Under the pieces are notes generated by a model. The model had not been told where the DNA came from, did no database searches, and saw only the letters and a program-made list of their open reading frames with translations. Positions 1-12,779 of a stretch of 64,000 bases of DNA are shown one piece after another. This stretch comes from Lycocorax pyrrhopterus obiensis (taxonomy: Eukaryota > Chordata > Aves > Passeriformes > Paradisaeidae). The position numbers were made by a program, and so were the translations under genes. Position 1 is the first letter of the stretch. Each line of letters begins with the position of its first letter. Location: positions 4,795,780 to 4,859,779 of the forward strand of contig JACSVZ010000024.1 in NCBI GenBank assembly GCA_014706295.1. Direction: 5' to 3'.

Positions 1-654
1 AGGATGGAGGATGTGGTGGGGGAGAGGGACATTCCAGGGCTGCCAAAACCTCCCAATCCAGGGTGGGAATCGCTGTTCAAACACCCTCGTGTGGAGTAGG
101 GAAAAAACCCCTCATTATCTGATTTTATTTGCAGTGGGAAGCCCCCAAAATTCGCCTCACGAGGTTTGTTGGGCAGAAAGAGCAGGGCCCTGCTGCTCCC
201 GGGGGGGTTCTGCAGTGAGAGAATCTTCCGAGGATCTTTATCCTTCCCTTCCCTGCTCCTCCTGCCTTTCCCTGCGCTTCCCAAGTTCTCCTCCCGCGGT
301 TTTCTCTCCGCGCTCGGCTCGGGCAGTGCCGTCCTGCTCCGTGGGGATGGTGGTGGCGGTGGCAGTGCCAGTCAGTGCCACTTGGCACCGCCTCGGGCAG
401 CCAGGGCAGCGCTTCTGCCCCGCTGTGGGAGCCCTCTGCCCGTTCTGGGAGAGCCATTCCAGGGAATGCCGGCGTTCCTGGTGCAGGTTCGGTTCGGTGG
501 GACCAAAAATCCAGATTTTCCGGACCCGTCTCGTGTTTGACAGGGAATTAAATGGTGGGGGAATAAAAAGAGGGGGATTTGTGCATCTGAAAAACCTTGG
601 GGGGAGGGAGGTTCTGCACTGACCCCAGCGGGGTTGGGTTGGTTGGCGTCGCTC
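1..654. other. Upstream intron, no feature recognised
   Basis: GC-rich unique sequence with a pyrimidine-rich part near 230-310. Open frames here do not resemble any CUB or Sushi module. Confidence 0.5.
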
Positions 655-1720
655 GGCAGAGATTTGGGATTAATGGGGTCATTCCTGGGAATGTTTGATT
701 GGATTGGGAGCGAACGTGGTCATTCCTGGGAATGTTTGGGTTTGGGATTAATGGGGTCATTCCTGGGAATGTTTGATTGGATTGGGAACAAACCTGTTCA
801 TTCCTGGGAATGTTTGATTGGATTGGGAGCGAACGTGTTCATTCCTGGGAATGTTTGATTGGGTTTGGGCTAAATGTGGTCGTTCCTGGGAATGTTGGAA
901 TGGATTGGGAGCGAACGTGGTCATTCCTGGGAATGTTTGGGTTTGGGATTAATGGGGTCATTCCTGGGAATGTTTGATTGGATTGGGAGCAAATGTGGTC
1001 ATTCCTGGGAATGTTTGATTGGATTGGGGGTAAATGTGGTCATTCCTGGGAATGTTGGAATGGATTGGGAACGAACGTTGTCATTCCTGGGAATGTTTGA
1101 TTGGGTTTGGGATAAATGTGGTCATTCCTGAAAGAACTGGGGATAAACCTGTTCATTCCTGGGAATGTTGGAATGGATTGGGAACGAACGTTGTCATTCC
1201 TGGGAATGTTTGATTGGGTTTGGGATAAATGTGGTCATTCCTGGGTATGTTTGAATGGATTTGGGACAAACGTGTTCGTTCCTGGAATGTTTGAATGGAT
1301 TTGGGACAAACATGGTCATTCCTGGGAATGTTTGAATGGATTGGGGAAAAACGTGGTCATTCCTAGGAATGTTTGATTGGGTTTGGGATAAATGTGGTCA
1401 TTCCTGGAATGTTTGATTGGATTTGGGACAAACGTGTTCGTGGATTGGGGATGAATGTGTTCACTGCCGGGTGTATTTTAACGGATTTGGGATAAACATG
1501 CGTCACTGCTGGGAACGTTTGAATGGATTGGGATAAACGTGTTGATTCCTGGGAATGTTTGAATGGATTTGGGAACAAACCTGTTCATTCCTGGGAATGT
1601 TTAAGCGGACTGGGGATAAATCTGTTCACTCCCAGGGGTGTTTGAACGGGTTGGATGAACGTTTTCATTCCTGGCTCTGTTTGGGTGGATTGGGATAAGT
1701 GCTCATTCCTGGGAATGTTG
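655..1720. repeat. Minisatellite, 41-bp unit, about 26 copies
   Basis: The core CATTCCTGGGAATGTTTG recurs every 37 to 41 bp (680, 720, 758, 799, 840 and on), alternating with GATTGGGAGCGAACG variants. Copies become more diverged after about 1430. The frame is open over short spans only because the unit lacks stops; it is intronic. Confidence 0.92.
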
Positions 1721-1754
1721 CAGTGGAGGGGCCACACCCGGAGCCGTGCTCTCC

Positions 1755-2117
1755 TGTCGCTGTTCTCCCCACGGACGAGTAGGGAAACGACACAAAGTCC
1801 AGGCTCAGGGACAAATGGATGCTTTAATGATCTCTCAGAAGGCTTTTATATGTTAGTTCACAAAGTGTATTAAATGGCATAAGGTAATTGGTTTTTGCCA
1901 TCCACCCCCTAAGGGGATTGGCCAAGTTCTAAGACACCCATCTCTGAGTGTTTTTCCAGTTAGAACCATAACAATCCTGCAAAATAACCTGCACCTGCAA
2001 GAAGTTTACAGAACTGTAACGTTGTTGTGAGTTACTTGCATGGGAAAGACAGAACTCTCACAGAAATGCTGCAGAGAGCTGAAGAAATTCTCTGCTGAAG
2101 CTTTTTCAGCACCCATC
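1755..2117 (-). mobile_element. Solo LTR, ERVK-like, family A copy 1
   Basis: Starts TGTCGCTGTTCTCCCC and is flanked by the 6-bp repeat CTCTCC at 1749-1754 and 2118-2123. On the minus strand it carries a TATAAAAG box (plus 1845-1850) and an ATTAAA polyadenylation signal (plus 1823-1828) in LTR order, so its transcriptional sense is antisense to CSMD2. No internal retroviral sequence adjoins it. Three further copies are at 3301, 40732 and 62656. It shares TTGTTGTGAGTTAC with the copy at 62656. Confidence 0.85.
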
Positions 2118-2123
2118 CTCTCC

Positions 2124-4314
2124 CAGGAGATTTCTGGACTCCTCCAGACTCTTGAGCTGATCCTCACTCCAGGGATTCTGGTCCTGCTGTAGGATCTCAG
2201 CCCTTCCCCGTGGTTTTCCCGCTGTTGTATCTCTGTACTCACGCACAGCATTCCCGTGGGCAGAGCAGAGGGCGTTTCCCAGAGCATTTCCCGTTGGAAT
2301 TCTGTTCCATGGGCTCTTTCCTTCTCTGGCTTCGGAGCAGATTTGCTCTTTTCCTCTCTCTTTCCCTGAGAACCTCCACCCCAGCCCATTTCTCCTCACT
2401 GTTCCTTCCCAATCTTATTTTCCTAAAAAAAAAATCTCGTTTCTCCTTAGTGATAATTGCTCCTTTTATTTTTTAATTTTTCGTTTTACTAATCCCATAC
2501 TAGACCTGCTGAACAGCCTGAGCTCCTCTTTGGAAGGGCTGCAAACCTTCTGTGTGTCCTGTCTGCTCCCATCCATTGGAACCCTGGGAATGCAGAGTTC
2601 AGGGGGTGTTTTTCCCAGCCATATAGTGAATAAAACAGCACAATTTATACCACTGACATCTTTTCATTTGGCTCTAAATGATAAATTATCAATTTGCTGT
2701 TTTTTCCCCCTCTTTCCTCTTCTTTTCCCCCTCTTCCTTTCAGACTCTTCCTTTTAATTCCTCTTTGTGCCGTGCCAATGGAACAGTTTAGATTCACTCC
2801 CAGAGCGTTTCTCCCTCCTGCTGGAAATGTTTTCCTTCTCCAGCTGACTCTGGACTGTGGATGCCGCTGCTTTCGGTGGATTTGGGGAGAAGTTCAGGGA
2901 TTCTGTGAATTTTTATCCCCAGGCTGTTTCGCCGGGTGGGGTTTTTTCATTTGTGATGATGTTTTGATGAAGCTCCCTGGTCCCATTTTCCTGCTGTCAT
3001 GGCAGAGACACACTCCGGTTATTCCTGCCAAAAAAAACTGCCACGGGGAAGTGGTGGCTGCCCAAAAGTGTCCCCCCTGCCCTTGGTGGAGCACCCATCA
3101 CTTCCCAGCGCCAGCAGCCGGATCCAGGCTGGGATGGGCCCTGCAGCTGTTGGGATTCCTTAAGGTCCCATCCCCACCTTCTCCCTGCCCTTGATCCGAG
3201 GGGTTTGGAGCAGCAGATCCCTGGGGAATGCTCCTCGTGCCCCCGAGCAGAGATCCAGCCTGTCCTGGCGGGGAGGGAAGCGAACGAGCTGCAGCAGGAT
3301 TGTCGCTGTTTTTCCCACGGACGAGTAGAGAAACGACACGAAGTCCAGGCTCAGGGATCAATGGATGGTGATTTAATGAATTCTCAGAAGACTTTTATAT
3401 GTTAGTTAGCAAAGTGTATTAAGTGGCATAAGGTAATTGGTTTTTGCCATCCACCCCCTAAGGGGATTGGCCAAGTTCTAAGACACCCATCTCTGAGTGT
3501 TTTTCCAGTTAGAACCATAACAATTCTGCAAAACAACCTGCACCTGCAAGAAGTTTACAAAACTGTAACATTGTTTTGTCTTACTTGCATGGGAAAGACA
3601 GAACTCTCACAAAATGCTGCAGAGAGCCGGAAAATCTCTCTGCTAAAGCTTTTCAGTGTCTACACAGGATCACCCCGATCCGTGTATCCTGAGGGATTTG
3701 TGGCTGTTGTTAACAGCCTCGTTCCTTTCCTCGTCCGGTCCATGTGAGGCCCTTCCGCCCCCAGCCCTCGTTCTGCAGCTCTGCCCCAGCCCAGGGTGAG
3801 CCTGCAGTGTTTGCTCAGTGCTGGGCCGGGCAGGAATCGCTCCAGCACCTTCCCAGTCCCAGGGAATTGCCTTGGAATTGTCCCCCACAAGCTCCTCAGC
3901 CTGGGGTGTTTTTTGGTTATTTTTTTTTTGGTGTAACTTACGTGAAAATTTTCTGTTTCCTTCCCGTGACTGTTCGAGGGCTGTCCCCTGGGAGATGTCC
4001 CAAATCAGCTGCACACCTTTCCCAGCTTGTCACTCCAGCTGGGAACTTCCCATGGTGTCCATATCCAAGGGAATCCAGCGTCCACCTGGGTCAAACCAGA
4101 GCCCGTTTGCTCCTCGCCATCACTTTGCCAGCGAGTTCTTACTCATAGTTGTAGAGCCAGGAGAAAAATCCTCCCCATGAGAGCTGCTGCTCCGGGACTT
4201 CTCGGCGTTTATCAGGAATTTTGGGGTGCAGTGGCCAGGCCAGAGGGTGGGATTTGGGGCTGTGACCTTGCAGATGTGACCGGCTCTGTTGTCCTCATCG
4301 GGGCAGCTCCTCCA
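2124..4314. other. Intronic sequence outside the LTR at 3301
   Basis: Unique-looking DNA on both sides of the solo LTR. No splice-bounded exon with CUB or Sushi features was seen on either strand. Confidence 0.5.
3301..3664 (-). mobile_element. Solo LTR, ERVK-like, family A copy 2
   Basis: Starts TGTCGCTGTTTTTCCCACGG and ends GTGTCTACA. The target duplication CAGGAT lies at 3295-3300 and 3665-3670. It has the same TATA and ATTAAA arrangement on the minus strand as the copy at 1755. Its own duplication shows that it inserted independently and is not the second LTR of one provirus. The variant TTGTTTTGTCTTAC groups it with the copy at 40732. Confidence 0.87.
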
Positions 4315-5035
4315 GGCTGTGCCTGTGGTGTCCCCTCCTGGCTGTGCCTGTGGTGTCCCCTCCACGCTGTGCCCGCGGTGTCCCCTCCTGGCTGTGCCCA
4401 TGATGTCCCCTCCTGGCTGTGCCCATGGTGTCCCCTCCTGGCTGTGCCTGTGGTGTCCCCTCCACGCTGTGCCCACGGTGTCCCCTCCTGGCTGTGCCTG
4501 CGGTGTCCCCACCTGGCTGTGCCCACGGTGTCCCCACCTGGCTGTGCCCACGGTGTCCCCACCTGGCTGTGCCCGTGGTGTCCCCACCTGGCTGTGCCCA
4601 TGGTGTCCCCTCCTGGCTGTGCCCATGGTGTCCCCACCTGGCTGTGCCCGCGGTGTCCCCTCCTGGCTGTGCCCGCGGTGTCCCCTCCTGGCTGTGCCCA
4701 TGGTGTCCCCTCCTGGCTGTGCCCATGGTGTCCCCTCCTGGTTGTGCCCATGATGTCCCCTCCTGGCTGTGCCTGTGGTGTCCCCACCTGGCTGTGCCCG
4801 TGGTGTCCCCTCCTGGCTGTGCCTGTGGTGTCCCCTCCTGGCTGTGCCCGTGGTGTCCCCTCCACGCTGTGCCCATGGTGTCCCCTCCTGGCTGTGCCTG
4901 TGGTGTCCCCTCCACGCTGTGCCCATGGTGTCCCCACCTGGCTGTGCCTGTGGTGTCCCCTCCACACTGTGCCCATGGTGTCCCCACCTGGCTGTGCCTG
5001 TGGTGTCCCCTCCTGGCTGTGCCCACTCCGGGGTG
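4315..5035. repeat. Minisatellite, 25-bp unit, about 28 copies
   Basis: The unit TGTCCCCTCCTGGCTGTGCC plus a variable CATGG, CGTGG or TGTGG has period 25 (4381, 4406, 4431). Because 25 is not a multiple of three, three units give a 25-codon repeat, and several frames on both strands stay open. The C-rich strand could allow G-rich structures on the minus strand. Confidence 0.93.
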
Positions 5036-6805
5036 CTCCCAGCTGCAATCCCAGGAGGATGCAGCTCCCCGGAGTTGTCTCCATGCTGTTATTACCTGAC
5101 TGGACCCGTGGATCTGCTCCCTTGAAGGGGTTTTGCTCCAGATGGGCTGTCCTGTCCCTGTTTCCCTGATTCCCTGGTTCCCTGATTCCTTGTTTCCCTG
5201 CTCCTGACAGGAATTGCTCAGCAGGGCGGGTTCCGTGGGTTCCTCCTCCTCACACATGTCTGAAATGACTCTGGCTTTATCCAGGGGGTTGTGTCTGTCC
5301 CCTCCCTGTGTCCCAAAACGTGGGGTGCAGTGTTGCCATCATCCAGCTGGGCCGTGGAGAACCTCCCGTGTTATTCCTGCCTTGTTTAACCCTTCCCACA
5401 TGGGGTGGGGCTCTGAGGAAGCTGCAGTGGGACGTTCCCACTTCTGGGGTGGAGTTTGATGGGGGTGAGTTTGGGTTTTGGGGTCTTTCTGCTGCTCCCC
5501 ACGAGCAGAGCTTCAACCTGGCCATGCTCAGGGCAGCAGCTGCCCTCACCCCACACGCTTTGGGGTGTCCAGAGGGGTCAGCGCTCACCCCTCGTGCACT
5601 TGTGGGGTCGGGAATGTGTGGGGACATTCCCATCCCAGCCTGCAGATCCGGATTCAGCACTCGGCAGAGGAGGGAGGAGCTGCCAAACCCCCCCGGAGGT
5701 GCAGAGCAGAACCACGAGGCTTTTTTGGACCAAAAAAAGCAGCCGTAAACTTCCACCGCCGTGTAAACTTCCACCTCCTTGTAAACTTCCACCTCCTTGT
5801 GGCCACTGCAAAAATTCCCGAGAGAGACTGCTGGGAGAGGAGGAGTTCTGTTGGAATCGGTGGGAACACGGGAGAGGATCGCGGTGCAGAGCCCAGGGGC
5901 AGCTGGCTGCAGGATCCCTGGCAGGAGCCAGCCCAGCCCTGTCCCAGTGTGGACCAGCAGCTCCCAGTAAGCTTTAACAAACTCCAGTTTGTTCCCAGCC
6001 CCAAGCCCTGCTCCTGCCGGAGTGGGTGGCAGTGAAACCTGCTCTTCCCTGCACGTCTGTTTTAAATTCAGTGAGATTTCCCTCAAGATTTGGTTCCCAA
6101 AACCTGCCTGGATTTCATTCTTCTCCTCACACCTGCAGTCCCACCCCCGGACCGAGCCGAGTTTTGTTGCTCTGAAACAACAAAACCCTCCCAGTTAATT
6201 TTGCTCCAAACTCCTTCCCTCGCCTCCCACCTGCCCTGTGGTGCTGGAGAGTTTTCAGGAGGAAGAGGCACCATGAGATGCAGATTTATTTTTTTTTTCC
6301 TTGGAATAGCAGATCCAGAAAGAGGAAAACACAAGATGGGAAGCGCTTTGCTGCCCAGCCTGGCAGCTCTTCCCAGGTCAGGAATGCTGGGCATTAACCA
6401 GGCTCCTGCTGAGCTCCTGCGTTTCCAGTCCATCACCAAGTTCTGCCTGGAGGAGGGATCTTTGGAGAAAAGGAAATGCAAGGCAGAAAATGCACTCCTG
6501 TCTCCCAGCTCTCTCCCAAGAGGTCACAGTCTGTGGGAGCAGGATCTAAAAACTGAGAGAAAAATCAGGATTTTTTGATCGTTTCCATGGAAACTGCAAT
6601 TATTCCAGTGATTCCCTGCTTGGTTTTCAGCTCCTGACCCTGGTGCCTTTCCTGCTCCCTCGGTGTGGCCTCTCCAGGATCAGCCCTGGATTCTCCTGCA
6701 GGATGAGCAGGGATGGAGTGTCTGGAGCCAGGTAGAGGAGAAGAGAGATGGTCTGGGAGGAGGTGAGATGGTCTTGGGAAGGCAGAATAAAGGAGAAAAA
6801 AGAGG
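5036..6805. other. Intronic sequence, no gene recognised
   Basis: Mixed GC content. A small triplet of CTTCCACCTCCTTGTAAA repeats lies at 5750-5800. Nothing else stands out. Confidence 0.5.
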
Positions 6806-7040
6806 AGAGAGGAAGAAGAGAAAAGAGAAGAGAAGAGAAGAGAAGAGAAGAGAAGAGAAGAGAAGAGAAGAGAAGAGAAGAGAAGAGAAGAGAAGAGAAG
6901 AGAAGAGAAGAGAAGAGAAGAGAAGAGAAGAGAAGAGAAGAGAAGAGAAGAGAAGAGAGAAGAGAAGAGAGGAGAAGAGAGGAGAAGAAGAAGAAGAGGA
7001 AGAAGAAGAAGAAGAAAAAGAAGAAGAAGAAGGAGAAGAA
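6806..7040. repeat. Purine tract, (GAGAA)n then (GAA)n
   Basis: About 150 bp of nearly perfect GAGAA pentamers are followed by irregular GAA and GGA triplets. The plus strand is all purine, the reverse of the pyrimidine tract at 14186. Confidence 0.95.
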
Positions 7041-7339
7041 AGAAAACAACTGCAGGAACTGCCTGTGCTGAAGGTGCTGCTGGAGAGCTCCTGGCTGATC
7101 CATGCTCACATCCATGTCCCTCTCCTAAGGGAAGAACCAAGGAGCTGCTCCTTCGCTGTTCCGCTGCTCTGAACCAAGGCAGGCTCCTGCTGGTGGCTGG
7201 GATGAATAAATCCCTGTGCTGGTTCATCACTGACCTGCTCTCGCCGCTCTGTGTCTGCTGCGATTGAGTCTGTGTTTGATAAAGGGATTTTTCTCGTTGC
7301 CTTCGCAGCGCTTGATCAGCGGTAATGATCATTGACAAA

Positions 7340-7936
7340 TGTAAGATCTTCTGCTGGGTTTGGACGGTCGGGACGGATGGAGACGAGAGATCTCTGAAGT
7401 CAGGTCTTAGAGCATGAGGTTTATTGCGAAGGGCGTGGGGACAGGGGGCCTGCTTGGAGCTGCCAGCCACAGCTCGGAGCAGGCCAGAAAAGCAAAAGAG
7501 AGCAAGAGCAGCAAGAGAGAGAGAGAGAGCTAGCAAGATTCTCCTTTACAATACAATAAATCTTCTTCTGTCTTGAATATTCTAATTTTCATCAACCAAT
7601 CTAGTACAAGCCACAAATCCTATGGCATTTACATACAGCCTATAAGAATCATTGCGTTACCATACTGCGTTACATTTTAAACTCTAAAACTACTCTTTGG
7701 ACCCCTTCTGCCAAGCTAGCAGGGTCTGCTCTGACCCTTGGACCTGTTTTCAAGCAGAGGGTATTGTTCAATCAAGAGGGGATTACCTTCAGTGGCCATA
7801 CCATTGTTTTCCAGTTGTTCAGTAACCAAGGCCTGGTATCTCAAAGTGTGCTTTCATTTCTATCTGGTTCATAGTTTCCATATTCTCAGCATCTTTTGCT
7901 AGACAATATGGCTTTCCTGTTTTATCTTCCCCAACA
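7340..7936 (-). mobile_element. Solo LTR, ERVK-like, family B (597 bp)
   Basis: The plus strand reads TGTAAGATCTTCTGC at the left and ends CCCCAACA at the right, flanked by a perfect 6-bp duplication GACAAA (7334-7339 and 7937-7942). On the minus strand an AATAAA signal sits about 90 bp from the end (GCGAAGGGC region), giving antisense orientation. It differs in sequence and length from family A. A short GA run lies within it near 7517-7530. Confidence 0.87.
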
Positions 7937-8340
7937 GACAAATGTAACGATTATTGGCAAATACAGCAATTATCGACAAGGATCAGCCTTCAAATGGGCC
8001 CCTGTGCTGTGCACATCACCAAATGGCCTCTCCTGGCATTTGAGAACGAGGACAATAAATATTAATTGCAGCCAGGGCTGCTCCCGGCCCGCTGATGCTG
8101 ATGGACGGGCTGCAGGCAGCAGGGCTGCCCTCTGTCATGTTGGGAGTGACTCCTGCTCCTCAGGGCTCTTTGGGATGCTCCAGCAGCACCAGACAGGTGG
8201 AGCTGGGCTGCCTCCCACCTTTCCTGCTGCTGTCATCTTCCTCCTGACAGCCTGTCCCTGGCTGTGACACGTTGTTAAACAGCTCCTGATTTATCCCAGT
8301 GTCCGGCTCCAGGGAGGCTGGCGTGGATCCAGAGCCAGAG

Positions 8341-8465
8341 CTGAAATCTCCTCTCACAGTGAAGAAAAGGCTCCTTCCACAGTGAAGAAAAAGCTCCTTC
8401 CACGGTGAGGAAAAAGCTCCTTCCACGGTGAAGAAAAATCTCCTCTCACAGTGAAGAAAAAGCTC
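8341..8465. repeat. Short tandem repeat, about 30-bp unit, 4 to 5 copies
   Basis: CACAGTGAAGAAAAAGCTCC recurs with CACGGTGAGG and TCTCCTCTCACAG variants. Confidence 0.85.
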
Positions 8466-9070
8466 CTCTGCTTCAAAAGAAGAAAATCATCATCTCACAG
8501 GCCCCACGGTCTTGTTCATGAACCTTGTGGCTTCCTGGGCTGGAGGTTCCCCTCTGGAATGTGATTCCAGCTCCCCTCTCCAACAGGGAGAGCTTTTTCC
8601 TGGCCACAGCTTGGGACGGTGGCCTTGGTCCTCCAGCTCCAACTTGCCTTTCTCCTCACTGATCTTATGGAAAATCAGAGTCCTCATTTACTTCCCTGCA
8701 GTGGAGACTCTTGGAGGGGTTTTTTTCTTTACCAGCTCCTCTTTAATCTGTCACTTTGTTTTATCTGGCAAAGGTTAATTTTGTATTCTTCCCTCGCTCT
8801 GCTCCTCTCCCCTTTGTCAGCAAGTCCTTTGTTGTTTTATTTTCTGAACTGGAGGCTGCACCTCTCTTCTTGCTGGGCTGCTGGAGGTCCTAGCTGAATG
8901 CTAATTTCCCCCCTTGGATTTAAAAATTTATAGGAGACGCCTCATACCTGCTGCTGAGACGTTTCCCTGGGTGTGAACGCGTTTATTTCCAATTTTTCCC
9001 AGGCAGATTACACCGTGCTTGTGCTGACAGAATTATTTGACAGCGTCCCCTGATATTGCAGCACCTGGTA

Positions 9071-9093
9071 GAGAGAGAGAGAGAGAGAGAGAG
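9071..9093. repeat. (GA)n dinucleotide repeat
   Basis: About eleven perfect GA units; a small microsatellite in the upstream intron. Confidence 0.9.
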
Positions 9094-10339
9094 CCCGAAA
9101 ATCCCGAGGATGTTTTGCAGTTTGTTTGCTCTTTAATCTGCTCTCGTCGTGGCCGAGAGCAGGGGATGGATTGTGCAGCTCCGTGGCCTTGAGGACGTCA
9201 CGGGAACGTCCGAGCTCTTTGATCCGAGCCCATTAAGTGGTGAGGGGAGACAGAGGGAAAATAACAGAGGGAGGCAGAGCAGTGATCCAGGTAATTGTGC
9301 CGATGCCAACCCCAAGCCAGGCTCATCCTCTGTGCCAGGAATTAGGGAGATGGATGTTCCCAATAATGGGTTTTACCAAGGGTGGTGGTGGGGAAAAAGG
9401 ATGAGCGAAGCATCCACCCATAAAATATCCCAAACTTTGGGCAGGTAGCACTTCAGAGGCAGCCTTGCCTTCCCAAATTAATGGGCCTTGGCAGCTGCAG
9501 CCCGGGATGGATGGGGCCCCTGCAGAGCTGGAGGGTTTTTCACGCATGCTCTCCCCCTCAGCTTCGTTTTAAGCCTGGGTTTAATTATTTCCGCGGGAAC
9601 GGCAGCCTGGTCGGGTGCCTGGTTTTGGGAATGTGCCGGCCCAGCAGGAGTCGGTGATTTATTTGTGCTGGGAAGAGGAGCTTCCCCTCCACCAGGGCTG
9701 CAGATTCCTCTGGTTTGTCCCAACCCCCGGCACTTGGGAATGTTCTTGGGCTGTTCCAGGGAGCATCCTGCATTTCCCACTGCTCAGCCGGGTGTAAACG
9801 ACTTCCCAAGGGCACAAAGGCAAATTAACTCACAGCTCCTTCTCCAAGGACTCCGTTTGTTGCTGTATCCCGCAGATATTCCCTGTGGGATGGGCGTGGA
9901 AGGAGTCTGGGGAATGCAGTGGGTGAATCCGGAGAGGAAAATGGACTCGGCAGATGGAAGGGGCAGCTGAAAGGGCGGATTTTATTTTCAAGCAAGCCCC
10001 GAGGAGTCTGCAGCGCCCTGGGAATGGATGTGTCACCTGTGGGTGACAGAGCTGAGCCGTGGACAGCAGCAGGGGAGTCCCTGAGCTGGTTCCTTGCTCC
10101 GGGTGCTGCGGGATGTGCTGGGCCGTGGCCACGGCAAAAAATACTGAGGCAAAACCTGACTCGTTTCATGCTGGTTTTATTTGCACCAGCTCAGATCACC
10201 CACTGGATTCTTGGGAGACTTTCCTGAGGGACTTGCGGGAGAATTCACCTGGAAAATGCCAAATCCCACCGGAAAGGCATTTTCCTCCTGCTGTTAAAGA
10301 AACCTGGAAGGGGCTGGAAAGTGAGAAATCCACCCAAAA

Positions 10340-10900
10340 TCCTGAAGAACGGGTGTTTTTCTTATCCAAATAATAAAGGATTCTGGTCTAGTGGTGACCA
10401 AAAGGTCTAGTTTAGTGGTGACCAGAAGGTTCCGGTTTAGTGGTGACCAAAAGGTTCTGGTTTAGTGGTGACCAAAAGGTCTGGTTTAGTGGTGACCAGA
10501 AGATTCTGATTTAATGGTGACCAAAGGATTCTGGTTTAGTGGTGACCAAAAGATTCTGATTTAATGGTGACCAAAAGATTCTGATCTAGTGGTGACCAAA
10601 AGGTTCTGATTTAATGATGACCAAAAGATTCTGATTTAGTGGTGACCAAAAGGTTCTGGTTTAGTGGTGACCAAAAGATTCTGATCTAGTGGTGACCAAA
10701 AGATTCTGGTTTAATGGTGACCAAAAGATTCTGATTTAGTGGTGACCAAAAGCTTCCCTGCTGCTCCCATCAGGGAGGGAATGAAAGAACAGGGAATGGA
10801 AGATCCGGGGTGGTGTTTTCCCGTCCCGGTTTTTGATCCAGGTGCAATGTCTGATATTTAAATGACGACAGCAGTTGGACAATGGGCTTGGCAGCCTGGG
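10340..10900. repeat. Dispersed repeat X, copy 1, containing a 26-bp minisatellite
   Basis: Flanks at 10345-10385 (GGGTGTTTTTCTTAT) and 10745-10895 (AGCTTCCCTGCTGCTCC, GATCCAGGTGCAATG) match the segment at 16235-16450. Between them the unit GGTTTAGTGGTGACCAAAAG plus ATTCT is repeated about 14 times (10378-10752). The other copy has only one equivalent unit, so the array grew inside the element. The element family is not recognised. Confidence 0.8.
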
Positions 10901-11038
10901 AGTTGCTTCTTGCCCCTGCCAATAAACCGCTGCCTCCTCGTGAACGGAGCACTGAGCCCTCCCAGGAACTTGTGGGGATGTCGCGGCTCGGGGTGGGGAT
11001 GAGGGCAGGGACGGCTGTGGGATGTGCTGTGGGACTGA

Positions 11039-11482
<444 letters not shown>

Positions 11483-11724
11483 TGAATCTGAAAATCCGGG
11501 ATTAATTCGGATTCACAGTTGGGGGAGTTGGTGGCAAGTTTAGAGCTGGTGGCACAGATTCTGTGTGGCTGTGAAGGTGGTGTCCACAAAAAAACCCAGT
11601 TTGGTCCTGGATTATCTGTCCATGGCAGCCGGGATTTGGGTTCTTCCATCAGCTCCTTCCATCAGGAGAGGGATTTTGGGAAAGGACGTAGAGATGGGAC
11701 AAGGGGAATGACCTTAAGCTGATT

Positions 11725-12002
11725 AGGTTGGATATTGGGATGAAATTGTTCCGTGTGAAGGTGGTGAGGGGCTGGAATGGAATTCCCAGAGAAGCTGGGG
11801 CTGCCCCTGGATCCCTGGAAGTGTCCAAGGCCAGGTTGGACGGGGCTTGGAGCAGCCTGGGACAGTGGAAGGTGTCCCTGCCCTGACAGGGAGTGGGATG
11901 GGATGGGATGGGATGGGATGGGATGGGATGGGATGGGATGGGATGGGATGGGATGGGGTTTAATGTCCCTCCCAATCCAAACCATTCCATGCTTTTATGA
12001 TT
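11725..12002 (+). mobile_element. CR1 LINE 3' end, sense, with (GGGAT)n expansion
   Basis: Contains GGGGCTGGAATGGAATTCCC, GAAGTGTCCAAGGCCAGGTT and the tail AATCCAAACCATTCCATG, all typical of avian CR1 3' ends. Between GTGTCCCTGCC and the tail, about 13 GGATG units (11888-11957) replace the usual GGTTGGACTGGATGATC sequence. Confidence 0.88.
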
Positions 12003-12779
12003 TTTGGGCTTCCTGCTCTCCCCCTCGGAGCCTCCTTTCTGCTCAGGGAGCTGAGGTGATGCCTTGGGAGCAGCTCAGGAAGAGTTGTTGGCTCTGGGAT
12101 GGTTCCTGTGTCCCTCAGTCAGTGCCACCCTCATTTGCTGACAACCAGAGATGCAAAACTTTGTGGGAAAAGGCAAAAGTAGCCCTGCCTTGTGTTAGAA
12201 AGCCTTGAAATTTCCAGAGGTGGGTTTGGCTCCACCTAAATCCACTCCTGGAATCCCCAGTGAATCCCGTGGTAATTTCACCCTCACGTTGTGCTGTAAT
12301 TTTCCAAAGAGCTTTATTAAACCCCTTCAGCAGGACGGAGCAGTGGCTTTGTTAGGCCGGCCTTTGGTGGCACGGGTGAATTCATGGCCTTGCCAGGCCT
12401 GACGGCAGAACCTTCATTTAAAGAATAAAAAAAAATAATAATACAAAATAATAAAAATTAATATAAAACAATAAAAAAAAGGAATAAAATGCGAGGCCCT
12501 CAGGAAGCGTTTGGCAAACGGCAGCAGGCCGAGGGGCTTCGGGTGAGGGGGTGCCACAAGCCCAGGGGCGAGGGTGAGGCCTCAGGAGCGCCGCGGGTGC
12601 CTCCCCTTTTCTCCTGCTGCGAGCTGGGGCTGCTCCTTGCCCGGGGGCGTTTTTCAGGCAGGGTTTCCAGTGCTGGGAACGACTCAGGAGCGAGTGAGTT
12701 GGTTCTGGCTGCTCCAGGGTCTGCGCTGAGCCGTTCGAGGCCCTTCCCTTCGGCCGGGGGGAGGGCGAGGAGGCAGCGC
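12003..12779. other. Intron 1 unique part
   Basis: An A/T-rich run (AATAATAATACAAAATAATA near 12436-12480) lies next to a GC-rich segment. No exon seen. Confidence 0.5.

Larger units (their letters stand above)
7943..10339. other. Intronic sequence, no gene recognised
   Basis: Holds the short repeats at 8341 and 9071. The rest is unique-looking, with no module of the CSMD type. Confidence 0.5.

Noticed and set aside
1755..3664. Two LTRs in the same direction 1.2 kb apart, as a possible small provirus
   Set aside because: Each has its own 6-bp target duplication and no retroviral internal sequence lies between them.
4027..5257. Long open frames on both strands, 200-380 codons, with CPWCPLLAVP-type repeats
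   Set aside because: They are produced by the stop-free 25-bp minisatellite; no domain, splice context or codon pattern supports a gene.
6565..7536. Minus-strand open frame with a leucine- and serine-rich stretch resembling membrane segments
   Set aside because: The stretch is the translation of the (GAGAA)n purine tract.
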